Origin: Cellulomonas sp.
Lineage (GTDB): Bacteria > Actinomycetota > Actinomycetes > Actinomycetales > Cellulomonadaceae
Assembly: GCA_027451305.1 (NCBI GenBank)
Contig: DAIDJQ010000043.1
Coordinates: 1 to 49,815, forward strand
Direction of reading: 5' to 3'
DNA: 49,815 nucleotides
Made by a program: the position numbers and the translations under genes. Shown one piece after another: positions 1-8,446 of the stretch. Numbering within the stretch: position 1 is the first letter of the stretch; each line of letters opens with the position of its first letter. The notes below the pieces were generated by a model that worked only from the letters and a program-made list of their open reading frames with translations, was not told the DNA's origin and searched no databases.

Positions 1-335
1 GCGTCTGCCGCGACTTCGCCCACCTGGTGGTGGCGCTGCTGCGGGCGCTCGACGTGCCGGCCCGGCTGGCCTCGGTGTACGCGCCAGGGCTCAAGCCGAT
101 GGACTTCCATGCCGTCGCAGAGGCCTACGTCGACGGCTGCTGGCAGGTGCTGGACGCCACCGGGCTCGCCGACCCCCGCACGATGGTCCGCATCGCCACC
201 GGCCGGGACGCGACCGACACGGCGTTCTGCTCGTGGTACGGCGGGTCGCTGTCGCTGCGCTCGATGAGCGTCACGGCAACCGTCCAGGACGGCCCGCCGT
301 CCGACGCGGTGGCCGGGCCCGTCGCGCTGCGCTGA
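1..335 (+). CDS. Transglutaminase-like family protein, C-terminal part (5' end outside window)
   Basis: The reading frame is open from the window edge (first full codon at base 3) and ends in TGA at 333-335. The visible part carries a papain-like transglutaminase core: the catalytic Cys in VCRDFAHL, the His in DFHAVAEAYVDG and the Asp in VLDATG. About 60 residues follow with no recognised domain. This family usually has 260-300 residues, so roughly the last 110 are seen. The protein is presumably a cytoplasmic peptidase or transglutaminase of unknown substrate. It is convergent with dnaG, with 23 bases between the two stops. A second transglutaminase-like gene of a different subfamily lies at 40417-41256. 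Confidence 0.8.
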   Translation, partial: VCRDFAHLVVALLRALDVPARLASVYAPGLKPMDFHAVAEAYVDGCWQVLDATGLADPRTMVRIATGRDATDTAFCSWYGGSLSLRSMSVTATVQDGPPSDAVAGPVALR

Positions 336-362
336 GCACGACGGCGGCGGGCGACTGCTCAG
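332..362. terminator. Possible bidirectional hairpin between convergent genes
   Basis: A 7-bp inverted repeat, CTGAGCA (332-338) and TGCTCAG (356-362), flanks a GC-rich 17-base loop. Each arm includes bases of one of the two convergent stop codons. There is no T-run. It is weak evidence for a shared terminator. Confidence 0.3.
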
Positions 363-2329
363 GCGCTCTCGCGCAAGGTGCGCCGGCGTCCCTCGAGGGC
401 GACGAGCTCGGCGAACGCGGCCGAGTACGCGACGGCGTCGGCATCGGCGTCCATCCGCTGCAGCCGTCCGCGCAGGTCGGCGATCTGCCGGGTGCACGCG
501 ATCTCCACGAGCCGTAGCACGACGCCGCGCACGTAGTCGGCGAGCACGTCGGCGCGGTCCTCGGGAACCGGTGTCACCGCCAGCTCGGTGACGAGCGCGC
601 GGACCGGCTCCGACGCCTGCTCGATCACCTCGCCCACCCACGCGGTGGCGTCACCGCCGGTGCTCGCCACCGCCGTCCGACCGCCTCGCGGGCCGCCGGC
701 GGCCCGCAACGCCTCGTGCACCGCCCGGTAGGCCGGCACCGTGAACGTGTCCGACTCGAGGTCGTCGGCGTCCGGGGGGACCAGCCCCGGCAGCTGCAGC
801 AGCACCTCGAGCGCGGTGCGCTCCAGCGCCGCCACCGGGTCGCGCCGGTCCGGGACCGGCAGTCGCGGGGACGGCGGCGGCTGCCGGTCGTCGCGAACCG
901 TGCGACCACCCCGGTTGTCGACCGCACCGCCGGAGCTCCGGGGCCGGTCGGTGGTGGCCTGGGCCGCGCGTCCAGCCGCAGTCACCGCCTGGCGCACCTG
1001 GCTCTCGTCCCCCAGCCCCAGCCAGCCGGTGAGCAGCCGGGTGTACTCGGGACGCAGCGCCGCGTCACGGATCCCGGCGACCACCGGCGCGGCCGCGCGC
1101 AGCGCCCCTATCCGGCCCTCGGCCGTGCCGAGGTCGAAGCTGCGCAGGGTGGACCGGATGACGAACTCGTACAGCGGCTGGCGCCCGGCGACCAGGGCGC
1201 GCACCGCGTCCGGCCCCTTGGCCTGCCTCAGCTCGCACGGGTCCATCCCGCCGGGCTCCACGGCGACGAACGTCTGCGCGGAGAACGACTGGTCCTCCCC
1301 GAACGCCCGCAACGCCGCTTTCTGACCGGCCGCGTCCCCGTCGAACGTGAAGACGACCGCTCCCCCCACGGATCCCCCGCCCGCGAGCTGGACCCCGCCG
1401 GCGCCGCCGGAGTCGCCCATCAGCCGCCGCACGATCCGGGCGTGCTCCGTGCCGAACGCCGTCCCGCAGGTCGCCACCGCGGTGCCGACGCCGGACAGGT
1501 GCATCGCCATCACGTCCGTGTACCCCTCGACCACCACCACCTGGCGGTCGCGGGCGATGTCACGCTTGGCCAGGTCGATGCCGTACAGCACGTGCGACTT
1601 GCGGTACAGCGCCGTCTCGGGGGTGTTGAGGTACTTGGGGCCGTTGTCCTCGTCGAACAGGCGCCGCGCGCCGAACCCGACCGTCTCGCCCGTCACCTCG
1701 CGGATCGGCCACACCAGCCTGCCGCGGAACCGGTCGTAGACGCCGCGCTGCCCCTGGCTGACCAGGCCGGACGCGATGAGCTCCGCCTCGGTGAAACCCC
1801 GCCCCCGCAGGTGCCGCAGCAGCCCGTCCCACCCCTGCGGCGCGTACCCCACGCCGAAGCCGTCGGCGGCGTCCCGGTCGAACCCTCGCTCGGCCAGGAA
1901 CCGGCGGCCCTGCGCCGCGGACGGGCCGGCGAGCTGCTCCCGGTAGAACTCCTCGGCCACGCGGTGGGCGTCCAGCAGCCGCCGGCGCCGCCCGGGCTCG
2001 TCACCGGGCCGGGGCGCCCCGCCCTCCTCGTACCGCAGCTGGATCCCCACCCGGGAGGCCAGGTACTCCACCGCCTCCGTGAACCCGAGACCGTCCACCT
2101 TCTGCACGAAGGCGATGACGTCGCCGCCCTCACCGCACCCGAAGCAGTGGTAACGACCCACCTGCGGGCGGACGTGGAACGACGGCGACTTCTCGTCGTG
2201 GAACGGGCAGAGCCCCTTCAGGGAGCCGACCCCGGCCGGCCGCAGGGCGACGTGCTGGCCGACGACGTCCTCGATGTGCACACGTTCGCGGACCGCCTCC
2301 ACGTCCTCCCGCCGGATGCGCCCCGCCAC
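359..2329 (-). CDS. dnaG: DNA primase DnaG
   Basis: This 656-residue protein synthesises RNA primers at the replication fork and acts with the replicative helicase. The N-terminal CHC2 zinc-binding domain has Cys41, His44, Cys62 and Cys65 (CPFH ... HCFGC). The catalytic core follows, with a TOPRIM fold at about 264-345: VVVVEGYTD with Glu268, and DGD at Asp330/Asp332. The C-terminal 150 residues are the helicase-interacting region. A Gly/Ala-rich stretch at about residues 306-323 sits inside the TOPRIM fold just before the DGD strand. The start is GTG at 2329, 17 bases after the dgt stop, so dgt and dnaG probably form an operon. Confidence 0.97.
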   Translation of the reverse strand: MAGRIRREDVEAVRERVHIEDVVGQHVALRPAGVGSLKGLCPFHDEKSPSFHVRPQVGRYHCFGCGEGGDVIAFVQKVDGLGFTEAVEYLASRVGIQLRYEEGGAPRPGDEPGRRRRLLDAHRVAEEFYREQLAGPSAAQGRRFLAERGFDRDAADGFGVGYAPQGWDGLLRHLRGRGFTEAELIASGLVSQGQRGVYDRFRGRLVWPIREVTGETVGFGARRLFDEDNGPKYLNTPETALYRKSHVLYGIDLAKRDIARDRQVVVVEGYTDVMAMHLSGVGTAVATCGTAFGTEHARIVRRLMGDSGGAGGVQLAGGGSVGGAVVFTFDGDAAGQKAALRAFGEDQSFSAQTFVAVEPGGMDPCELRQAKGPDAVRALVAGRQPLYEFVIRSTLRSFDLGTAEGRIGALRAAAPVVAGIRDAALRPEYTRLLTGWLGLGDESQVRQAVTAAGRAAQATTDRPRSSGGAVDNRGGRTVRDDRQPPPSPRLPVPDRRDPVAALERTALEVLLQLPGLVPPDADDLESDTFTVPAYRAVHEALRAAGGPRGGRTAVASTGGDATAWVGEVIEQASEPVRALVTELAVTPVPEDRADVLADYVRGVVLRLVEIACTRQIADLRGRLQRMDADADAVAYSAAFAELVALEGRRRTLRESA

Positions 2330-2346
2330 GCGCGAAGTGTAGGTCG

Positions 2347-3636
2347 TCAGCGGTAGGGCGGTGGGACCAGGTCGGCATGCCAGGAGGCCGCCGAGACGTC
2401 GGTGAGCGACGCGACCTGGTCGATCACCACCCGCAGCCGGGCGGCGTCGTCCCGTGCCTGGACCCAGTCGGCGGCGAACGGAGGCTCGAGCGCGATCGGC
2501 GCGCGGTCCGACAGCACGCGGACGAGGTCGACCAGCACCTCCCGCTGACGCTGGTAGAGCGGCTCGAGCTCGCGGGGCGCCATGACGTAGGCGACGGCCA
2601 GGCCCTTCAGGACGAGGATCTCCGCGACCGTCTCGACGGGGACGATCAGGTCCGCGGCGTACCGCGTGAGCGGACCGGGACCGTACCGCTCACGGGTGGC
2701 CCGCTGCGCGGCGGCGGCGAACCGGCCGATCAGCTGGCTGGTGGCGTCCTTCAGCATCGCCAGGGCGCCGCGCGAGCCGTCGAACCCGGTGGTCCACAGC
2801 TCGGCGTCGACCAGGCGGTCCATCGCGGCCTGGAGCCCGTCGGCGTCGACCTGGTTCCCGTACCAGGTCTCCACCGCCTCGACCACGCGCGCCCGCTCGT
2901 CGTCGTCCGTGAGCACCACGAGGTCGAACCGGCCGCCGACGACGGCGTCCTCGACGTCGTGCACGGAGTAGGAGATGTCGTCGGCGAGGTCCATCACCTG
3001 CGCCTCGAGGCACTTGTGGCCCGCCGGCGCACCCTCCCGGAGCCACGTGAACACCGGCAGGTCGTCGTCGTAGACCCCGAACTTGTGCGTCGGTCGGCCG
3101 CTCGCCGCGCTGACCGGGCCGTCGCCGTAGCGCCAGGGGTACTTCACCGACGCGTCCAGGCTCGCCCGCGTGAGGTTCAGCCCGACCGGGCCGTCCGGGC
3201 CGACGACCTTGGGCTCCAGGCGCGTCAGCAGCCGCAGGGTCTGCGCGTTGCCCTCGAAGCCGCCGATGTGCCGCGACAGCTCCGCCAGCGCCCGCTCGCC
3301 GTTGTGCCCGAACGGGGGGTGGCCGAGGTCGTGCGCCAGGCAGGCGGTGTCCACCACGTCCGGGTCGCAGCCGAGGGCCTTGCCGAGCTCGCGGCCGACC
3401 TGTGCCACCTCGAGCGTGTGCGTCAGCCGGGTCCGCACGAAGTCGTCCGAGGCGGGCCCCAGCACCTGCGTCTTGGCACCCAGACGGCGCAGCGCCGAGG
3501 AGTGCACGAGCCGGGCCCGGTCCCGCTCGAAGGGTGTGCGTCCACGGTTCTTCGAGCCTTCGTGCACCCACCGCTGGCGGTCCGCCTCGTCGTACGGCGA
3601 CGGTCCGGCCGTCCGGGGCAGGTCGGCACGCACCAC
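2347..3636 (-). CDS. dgt: Deoxyguanosinetriphosphate triphosphohydrolase-like protein (dGTPase)
   Basis: This 429-residue HD-superfamily enzyme hydrolyses dNTPs (typically dGTP) to the nucleoside and triphosphate, and so shapes dNTP pools. The metal-binding HD signature is clear: His73 in RTRLTHTLEV, then His102-Asp103 in HDLGHPPFGHNGE. The conserved start HSSALRRLGAKTQV is also present. The dgt-dnaG pairing is common in actinomycetes. The first codon is GTG at 3636. A TAGGCT -10-like hexamer lies exactly 6 bases upstream, so the mRNA is likely leaderless. Confidence 0.96.
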   Translation of the reverse strand: MVRADLPRTAGPSPYDEADRQRWVHEGSKNRGRTPFERDRARLVHSSALRRLGAKTQVLGPASDDFVRTRLTHTLEVAQVGRELGKALGCDPDVVDTACLAHDLGHPPFGHNGERALAELSRHIGGFEGNAQTLRLLTRLEPKVVGPDGPVGLNLTRASLDASVKYPWRYGDGPVSAASGRPTHKFGVYDDDLPVFTWLREGAPAGHKCLEAQVMDLADDISYSVHDVEDAVVGGRFDLVVLTDDDERARVVEAVETWYGNQVDADGLQAAMDRLVDAELWTTGFDGSRGALAMLKDATSQLIGRFAAAAQRATRERYGPGPLTRYAADLIVPVETVAEILVLKGLAVAYVMAPRELEPLYQRQREVLVDLVRVLSDRAPIALEPPFAADWVQARDDAARLRVVIDQVASLTDVSAASWHADLVPPPYR

Positions 3637-3642
3637 GTGACC

Positions 3643-3648
3643 AGCCTA
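3643..3648 (-). promoter_or_regulatory. -10 box for leaderless dgt transcript
   Basis: TAGGCT on the minus strand fits TANNNT and is followed by 6 bases and then the GTG start of dgt. That places the transcription start on the start codon. No clear -35 is seen. Confidence 0.5.
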
Positions 3649-3661
3649 GCCAGTGGTCGGG

Positions 3662-3686
3662 ACCGTCCGGCCGGGACCCGGACGGT
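3662..3686 (-). terminator. Terminator hairpin after the maltose operon
   Basis: A perfect 9-bp inverted repeat, ACCGTCCGG (3662-3670) and CCGGACGGT (3678-3686), has a 7-base loop. It lies 54 bases beyond the stop of the amylase gene and before the dgt promoter. It has no T-run, as is usual in high-GC actinomycetes. Confidence 0.55.
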
Positions 3687-3739
3687 GCGCGGGGCCGTGG
3701 CTGCGCGCAGCGGGCCGCGCACGCCCACCGCCGACGCGA

Positions 3740-5287
3740 CTACGTCAGGACGGCGACCGAGAACGGCGGCAGGGTCAGCCGGCGGCCCGAGAGCGACGGT
3801 GCCTGCGTACCGGTGGTGAGCAGGTGCGCCCGGATCCTCGCCGACGCGGGCAGCCCCATGCCGTCCAGCTGTTCGACGTGCGCCGCGGAGTCGAGGTTCT
3901 CCAGCACGTACACGGATCGGCCCTGGTAGGTGTCCGAGAACGCCAGGACCTCGCGGTCGGTCGCCGTGATCGAGACGTACCGTCCCCGGGCGATCTGAGG
4001 GAAGCGTCGTTTCAGCGACAGCACGGAGTGGTAGAACGCGAGGACCGAGCCAGGGTCCTTGGCCTGCTCGTCGACCGGCACCACGGAGCTCTCGTCGTAG
4101 GTGCCGCCAGGCGGTGGATCGGTGACGCCCCCGCTCCCGTCGGCGGACCAGCGCATCGGCATGCGCGCGTTCGGGTCGCTCCCCGACCCGACCATGCCGA
4201 TCTCCTCGCCGTAGTAGACGAACGGGCTGCCGGGCATGAGCAGGTAGGTGGCAGCCATCAGCTTCTCCCGCTGGGGCGAGCGCATGAGGTAGCCCGCAGG
4301 ACGCGCGTTGTCGTGGTTCGAGACGAAGGGGGCGTCCATCGCCCCGGGGTCCGCCGCGCGGATGGTGTCGTTCCACCGTTGCGTGGCCTGCGACAGCCCG
4401 GTCCCGTCCTTGGCGGAGATCGCCGTGTTGAGCGTCCCGTTCACGGTGGCGAACGGGTAGTTGAAGAACGAGTCGGTGCCGCTCGCGTAGTACGACGAGA
4501 TCGTCGCCGGGTCGGTCCAGGCCTCACCGACGAGGTACGCACGTGGGTTGACCGCCTTGCACGTGGTGTCCAGCCACCTCATGAAGCTCACGGCAGCGGC
4601 CTCGTCGCGCGGGTAGTACGAGGTGGTGGCGTCGAGCCGGAACCCGTCGACACCCTTGCCCAGCCAGAACCGCACCACCTCGGCGATCTGCGCACGGACT
4701 CCCGCGTCGTCCAGGTTCAGGTCCGGCATGTCGGGCGAGAACGTCGCCGCGTAGTAGATGTCCGACGACCCGTACCGGACGTACCCCGCCCTGGGAGCCG
4801 TCGCGAAGTGGTAGTACCCGACGTACTGGTTCGTGGTGCCCGCCTCGAGGGCGGCGATCGCCTGCAGGAACCACGGGTGCCGTGAGGACGTGTGCTGGAC
4901 CACGAGGTCCATCAGCACACGCACGTCCATGCCGTGCGCCGTGGCCACCAAGGTGTCGAAGTCCTTCATCGTCCCGAGCTTCGGGTCGATGCCTTCGTAG
5001 TCCGTGGTGTCGTACTTGTGGTAGGAGGGCGACGGGTTGACCGGCGTCAGCCAGATGCCGTCCGCGCCCAGGGTGTCGTGGATGTAGGAGAGCCGACGGG
5101 TGATGCCGGCGAGGTCGCCGACGCCGTCGCCGTTCGAGTCGTCGAAGCTGCCCACGAAGATCTCGTAGTACGTGCGGTAGGCGTCCGGCACGCTCGCCGG
5201 GGCCGCGGGCGTGCAGGCAGCGAGCGGGGACGCTGCCAGGAGCGCGCTCGTGACCAGCACGACCGCCCTGCGCACGGAGCGCCTCAC
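3740..5287 (-). CDS. GH13 alpha-amylase family lipoprotein
   Basis: This 515-residue glycoside hydrolase family 13 enzyme is predicted to cut alpha-1,4-glucans outside the cell and feed the adjacent importer. The N terminus is a lipoprotein signal peptide with lipobox LAAC (Cys25). A Ca-binding-like DDSNGDGVGD follows at about 49-58. The three catalytic residues are visible: Asp219 (DGFRLDATTSY), Glu255 (LVGEAW) and Asp326 (FVSNHDNARP). The GTG start at 5287 overlaps the stop of the preceding TraX-like gene by 4 bp (GTGA). A longer open frame upstream is not needed. It is the last gene of the maltose operon. The exact specificity (amylase, neopullulanase or glucosidase) cannot be settled from sequence. 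Confidence 0.9.
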   Translation of the reverse strand: MRRSVRRAVVLVTSALLAASPLAACTPAAPASVPDAYRTYYEIFVGSFDDSNGDGVGDLAGITRRLSYIHDTLGADGIWLTPVNPSPSYHKYDTTDYEGIDPKLGTMKDFDTLVATAHGMDVRVLMDLVVQHTSSRHPWFLQAIAALEAGTTNQYVGYYHFATAPRAGYVRYGSSDIYYAATFSPDMPDLNLDDAGVRAQIAEVVRFWLGKGVDGFRLDATTSYYPRDEAAAVSFMRWLDTTCKAVNPRAYLVGEAWTDPATISSYYASGTDSFFNYPFATVNGTLNTAISAKDGTGLSQATQRWNDTIRAADPGAMDAPFVSNHDNARPAGYLMRSPQREKLMAATYLLMPGSPFVYYGEEIGMVGSGSDPNARMPMRWSADGSGGVTDPPPGGTYDESSVVPVDEQAKDPGSVLAFYHSVLSLKRRFPQIARGRYVSITATDREVLAFSDTYQGRSVYVLENLDSAAHVEQLDGMGLPASARIRAHLLTTGTQAPSLSGRRLTLPPFSVAVLT

Positions 5288-6006
5288 GACATCCGCCCGA
5301 GCAGGCCCGCTCCCAGCAGCACGGCCGGGTAGAGCACGTAGAAGAGGAGACGGGGGTAGGGCCTGCCCGGCTGGTCGTTCCGGAAGTGCAGGATCGCCAC
5401 GCCGAGCGCCGGGAGCACGAAGGCGACCGCACCCAGCACCCCGCCCGCCGCCATCATCGTGTTCTCCTTGTCGTGCAGGTAGTAGAAGACGAGGCAGAAC
5501 AGCAGCAGGACGACCCCCGCCGGCATCACGCCCAGGCGGAGACCGACGTCGAAGATCGTCAACCACAGCACCCCGGCGACGATCACGAGCACCGACAGAC
5601 CGGTGCGTCGGACCGGACCGCGCCGGAGCCGGTCCACCGCCCACAGCACGACGAGCGCGACGAGCAGCGCGAACACCGGATTCTGCGAGCTAGGGTCCCA
5701 CGGCCGGCCCGTGGTCGCCAGGTCGTACGGCACCTCGGAGACCACCGCCAGGACCGCGATCCGGCCGGCGTACCGGCCCACGTTCCGAGTGCGGACGAAA
5801 CCTCGGTACAGCAACCACGCGAAGATCGGTATCGCGATCCACGACACCGCCTCGAGCACGACGACCGCCGTCAGCTGCGACGCCGTCGCCGTCCGAAGGT
5901 CGGCCGGGAGCCCCTTGCGCTCGAACGCGCCACCGAAGGCTGATACGGCCACCAGAACCAGGCCGGTGATCCTCAGCCACAGGTCGGACAGGCCACGGTT
6001 CCGCAC
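5284..6006 (-). CDS. TraX-like integral membrane protein
   Basis: This 240-residue multi-pass membrane protein resembles the TraX family (F-pilin acetylation protein and relatives). Family-like features are the early segment IAIPIFAWLLYRGFVRTRN, the VSEVPYDL turn, and about six to seven hydrophobic helices ending near LFYVLYPAVLLGAGLLG. TraX homologues occur in many non-conjugative bacteria, where their role is unknown. It sits between malG (9 bases upstream) and the amylase lipoprotein (4-bp overlap), so it is co-transcribed with maltose uptake genes. No conjugation gene is nearby. A role in acylating a surface molecule or envelope glucan is only a guess. Confidence 0.75.
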   Translation of the reverse strand: MRNRGLSDLWLRITGLVLVAVSAFGGAFERKGLPADLRTATASQLTAVVVLEAVSWIAIPIFAWLLYRGFVRTRNVGRYAGRIAVLAVVSEVPYDLATTGRPWDPSSQNPVFALLVALVVLWAVDRLRRGPVRRTGLSVLVIVAGVLWLTIFDVGLRLGVMPAGVVLLLFCLVFYYLHDKENTMMAAGGVLGAVAFVLPALGVAILHFRNDQPGRPYPRLLFYVLYPAVLLGAGLLGRMS

Positions 6007-6015
6007 CGGCGCGGC

Positions 6016-6930
6016 TCAGCCCTTGACCGAGCCGGACATGGACGACTGGTAGAAGCGCTGCATGACGATGAACAGCACCGCGATCGGGATCGAGACCAGA
6101 ACGGCACCGGCCGCGAACCGCGCGTACCACTGCGCGATGTACTCCTTCTGCAGCATCTGCCACAGGCCGAGCGAGACCGTGTAGTTGCCCTGCGTGCGAG
6201 CGATCGCCTTGGCGAGCACGAAGTCCAGCCACGGGGTCAGGAACCCGACGATGGCCTGGTACACCATCATCGGCTTGGTGATGGGCAGGATGATCCGCAA
6301 GAACACGCTCCAGCGGGTGCACCCGTCGAGCATGGCCGCCTCGTCCATGGAGACGGGGATCGTGTCCATGAAGCCCTTCATCACGTAGAAGGTCGCTCCT
6401 GATCCGGCCGAGTAGACCACGACGAGGGCGACGACGGTCGCCGTCGAGCTGCTCGTCAGACCGAGGGCCTTGAGGATGAAGTAGATCGCGACCACCGCCA
6501 TGATCCCCGGGAACATTCCGAGCACCAGCGCGGTGTTCATCAGGCTCCGCCGCATCCGGAACCGCAGCCGGCTCATGACGAATCCCACGGAGAGCACGAA
6601 GAACAGGTTGATCACGCACACGAAGACGGCGATCACCAGCGTTCGCAGGAACATCCCCCCGAAGTTCATCACCGAGGTGTCCCGGAAGAGCTCGACGTAG
6701 TTGTCCAGGGTGTAGCGGGTCGGGAAGAACGTCGTGGTGAACGGCGCGGTGTTCTTGTTGAAGCTCTCCACGAGGACCCAGACGATCGGGATCATCCACA
6801 GCAGAGCCATCACGGACAGGAACACGTGCGCCACCACGTCGCCGACGCGCCTGCGCTGACGCATGCTCCGGCGGCCCGCGACCCGTTCCGCACGGACGGT
6901 GCCGTTTCGAACGACGGTGCTCGACGTCAC
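6016..6930 (-). CDS. malG: Maltose/maltodextrin ABC transporter permease MalG-type
   Basis: This 304-residue inner-membrane permease of a carbohydrate (CUT1) ABC importer has a basic N terminus and then six predicted membrane segments. The EAA loop that docks the ATPase is visible as DEAAMLDGCTRWSVFLRI. The GTG start at 6930 overlaps the malF stop by 4 bp (GTGA), which excludes a longer in-frame extension to 7242. It pairs with MalF to form the pore for maltodextrins captured by the MalE-type lipoprotein. No MalK-type ATPase is encoded in the cluster. In actinomycetes a shared MsiK-like ATPase encoded elsewhere commonly serves such importers. Confidence 0.93.
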   Translation of the reverse strand: MTSSTVVRNGTVRAERVAGRRSMRQRRRVGDVVAHVFLSVMALLWMIPIVWVLVESFNKNTAPFTTTFFPTRYTLDNYVELFRDTSVMNFGGMFLRTLVIAVFVCVINLFFVLSVGFVMSRLRFRMRRSLMNTALVLGMFPGIMAVVAIYFILKALGLTSSSTATVVALVVVYSAGSGATFYVMKGFMDTIPVSMDEAAMLDGCTRWSVFLRIILPITKPMMVYQAIVGFLTPWLDFVLAKAIARTQGNYTVSLGLWQMLQKEYIAQWYARFAAGAVLVSIPIAVLFIVMQRFYQSSMSGSVKG

Positions 6931-8354
6931 CGGAACCCCTCCTCGTTCTTGTAGGACCCGCTGTTGCGGTAGGTGACGAGCGCCACGACGGCCAGCACCA
7001 GGAACGTGAGCATGCCGATCACCGCGCCGACGTTGTAGTTGCCCTTGTCCACCGTCAGCTTGTACAGCCAGGTGATGAGCAGGTCGGTCTGACCCGCGGA
7101 GTCGCCCACGGGCGTCGGCGCCCCGTTCGAGAGCAGGTAGATGACGTTGAAGTTGTTGATGTTGTTGGTGAAGGTGACGATCAGGTAGGGGGTCAGGACG
7201 AAGAAGATGTACGGCATCGTGATCCGCGTGTACGTCTGCCACCAGCTCGCGCCGTCGATCTTCGCCGCCTCGTAGAGCTCACCCGGCACGTTCTGCAGAA
7301 TCCCCGTGATCTGCATGATGGTGAAGGGGATGCCGATCCACAGGTTGACGACGACGACCGTCGCGCGCGCCCACCACGCGTTGGTGAAGAAGGGCAGCGA
7401 GGTGTCGATCAGGCCCCAGCCCTTCAGCATCTGGTTCACGATGCCCTGGTCCTGCAGCATCTGGTTGATCACGAGCAAGGACACGAACTGGGGCACGGCC
7501 ATCGACATCGAGAAGAACGCGCGCCACATGTTCTTCAGGCGCGTGGTGCGGCGCAGGATCACCATCGCCATGAACATGCCGAGGAAGAAGTTGAGGAACG
7601 TCGCCAGCACGGCCCAGACGAGCGTCCAGACGAGCACCCGCACGAAGAGACCCAGGCTCACGCCGACCCCGGTGGACCCGGCCCGTGACAGGACGACGCC
7701 GAAGTTGTGCAGGCCCACCCAGTTGAATGCCGGCGTGTGGTTGCTGTCGAAGCTCGTGAAGGCCATCGAGATCATGAAGGCCAGCGGCAGGATCGTGAAG
7801 ACCACGATGCCGAGCGTCGGAAGGCCGAGGAGCGTCGCGTGGAGCCGGCTGTCGAACATGTCGTGGACGTCCGACGCGAACGACGGAGCCCGACCGTGGT
7901 CCCGTGCGAGGACCTGAGCCTTGTAGGCGCTTCGGACCGCGGCTGACCACAGTGCCGCGAAGGCCACGACGATGAAGATCCACGCCACGCCGTAGAGCAG
8001 GACCTCCACGGAGTTGGTCGGGTTGACGTTGACGAACTTGCCGTTCGCATCCCACTGCTGGCCACCCTTGGTCACCGGGCCGAGGTTGCCCAGGCCGGCC
8101 AGGGACGGGATTCCCTTGCCGAGAAGCAGGGCCACGAAGGCGACCTCGGCGAGCAGGAAGATCGTCCCCTTGACGTACTGCCGGCGAGCGAGGTTCCCCA
8201 GGCCGAGGACGAGCGCCGACGCCCTGGTCAGCCCGTCGCCGTGCGCGAAGGCAGCCCGGAGCGTGAACCACGAGGGCTCGACGTCGTTGCCCGACGGCTG
8301 CCCGCGTCGGCCGGCCCCCCCGACCCCCGGTTCCACCACGACGGTCTGTGTCAT
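6927..8354 (-). CDS. malF: Maltose/maltodextrin ABC transporter permease MalF-type
   Basis: This 475-residue permease has two N-terminal hydrophobic segments (TIFLLAEVAFVALLL and VAWIFIVVAFAALW) preceding the six-helix permease core. The core carries the EAA loop EAAKIDGASWWQTYTRITMP. Its length fits MalF proteins with an extended N terminus, and the first 30 residues are Gly/Pro-rich and cytoplasmic. It forms a heterodimeric channel with MalG. The ATG start is at 8354, 92 bases after the malE stop. That gap contains a strong hairpin (8389-8426) which may lower permease expression relative to the binding protein. Confidence 0.93.
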   Translation of the reverse strand: MTQTVVVEPGVGGAGRRGQPSGNDVEPSWFTLRAAFAHGDGLTRASALVLGLGNLARRQYVKGTIFLLAEVAFVALLLGKGIPSLAGLGNLGPVTKGGQQWDANGKFVNVNPTNSVEVLLYGVAWIFIVVAFAALWSAAVRSAYKAQVLARDHGRAPSFASDVHDMFDSRLHATLLGLPTLGIVVFTILPLAFMISMAFTSFDSNHTPAFNWVGLHNFGVVLSRAGSTGVGVSLGLFVRVLVWTLVWAVLATFLNFFLGMFMAMVILRRTTRLKNMWRAFFSMSMAVPQFVSLLVINQMLQDQGIVNQMLKGWGLIDTSLPFFTNAWWARATVVVVNLWIGIPFTIMQITGILQNVPGELYEAAKIDGASWWQTYTRITMPYIFFVLTPYLIVTFTNNINNFNVIYLLSNGAPTPVGDSAGQTDLLITWLYKLTVDKGNYNVGAVIGMLTFLVLAVVALVTYRNSGSYKNEEGFR

Positions 8355-8388
8355 GCCATGTCACCTCATCGTGCGAGTTCAGCGAGCA

Positions 8389-8426
8389 GGTCCGGGGCCG
8401 CCGTCGTCCGACGACGGCCCCGGACC
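8389..8426 (-). terminator. malE-malF intercistronic hairpin (attenuator or mRNA stabiliser)
   Basis: GGTCCGGGGCCG (8389-8400) pairs perfectly with CGGCCCCGGACC (8415-8426). The internal stretch can extend the stem through TCGT/ACGA with a 3-base bulge. It begins about 20 bases after the malE stop in the direction of transcription. Such hairpins often protect binding-protein mRNA and partly stop transcription before the permease genes. Confidence 0.7.
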
Positions 8427-8446
8427 CCTTCAGAGCACCGTGCGGA

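Noticed and set aside
5288..5644. 119-codon extension of the amylase upstream of its lipoprotein signal
   Set aside because: It lies within the TraX-like gene in another frame, and the signal peptide with lipobox marks the true N terminus.
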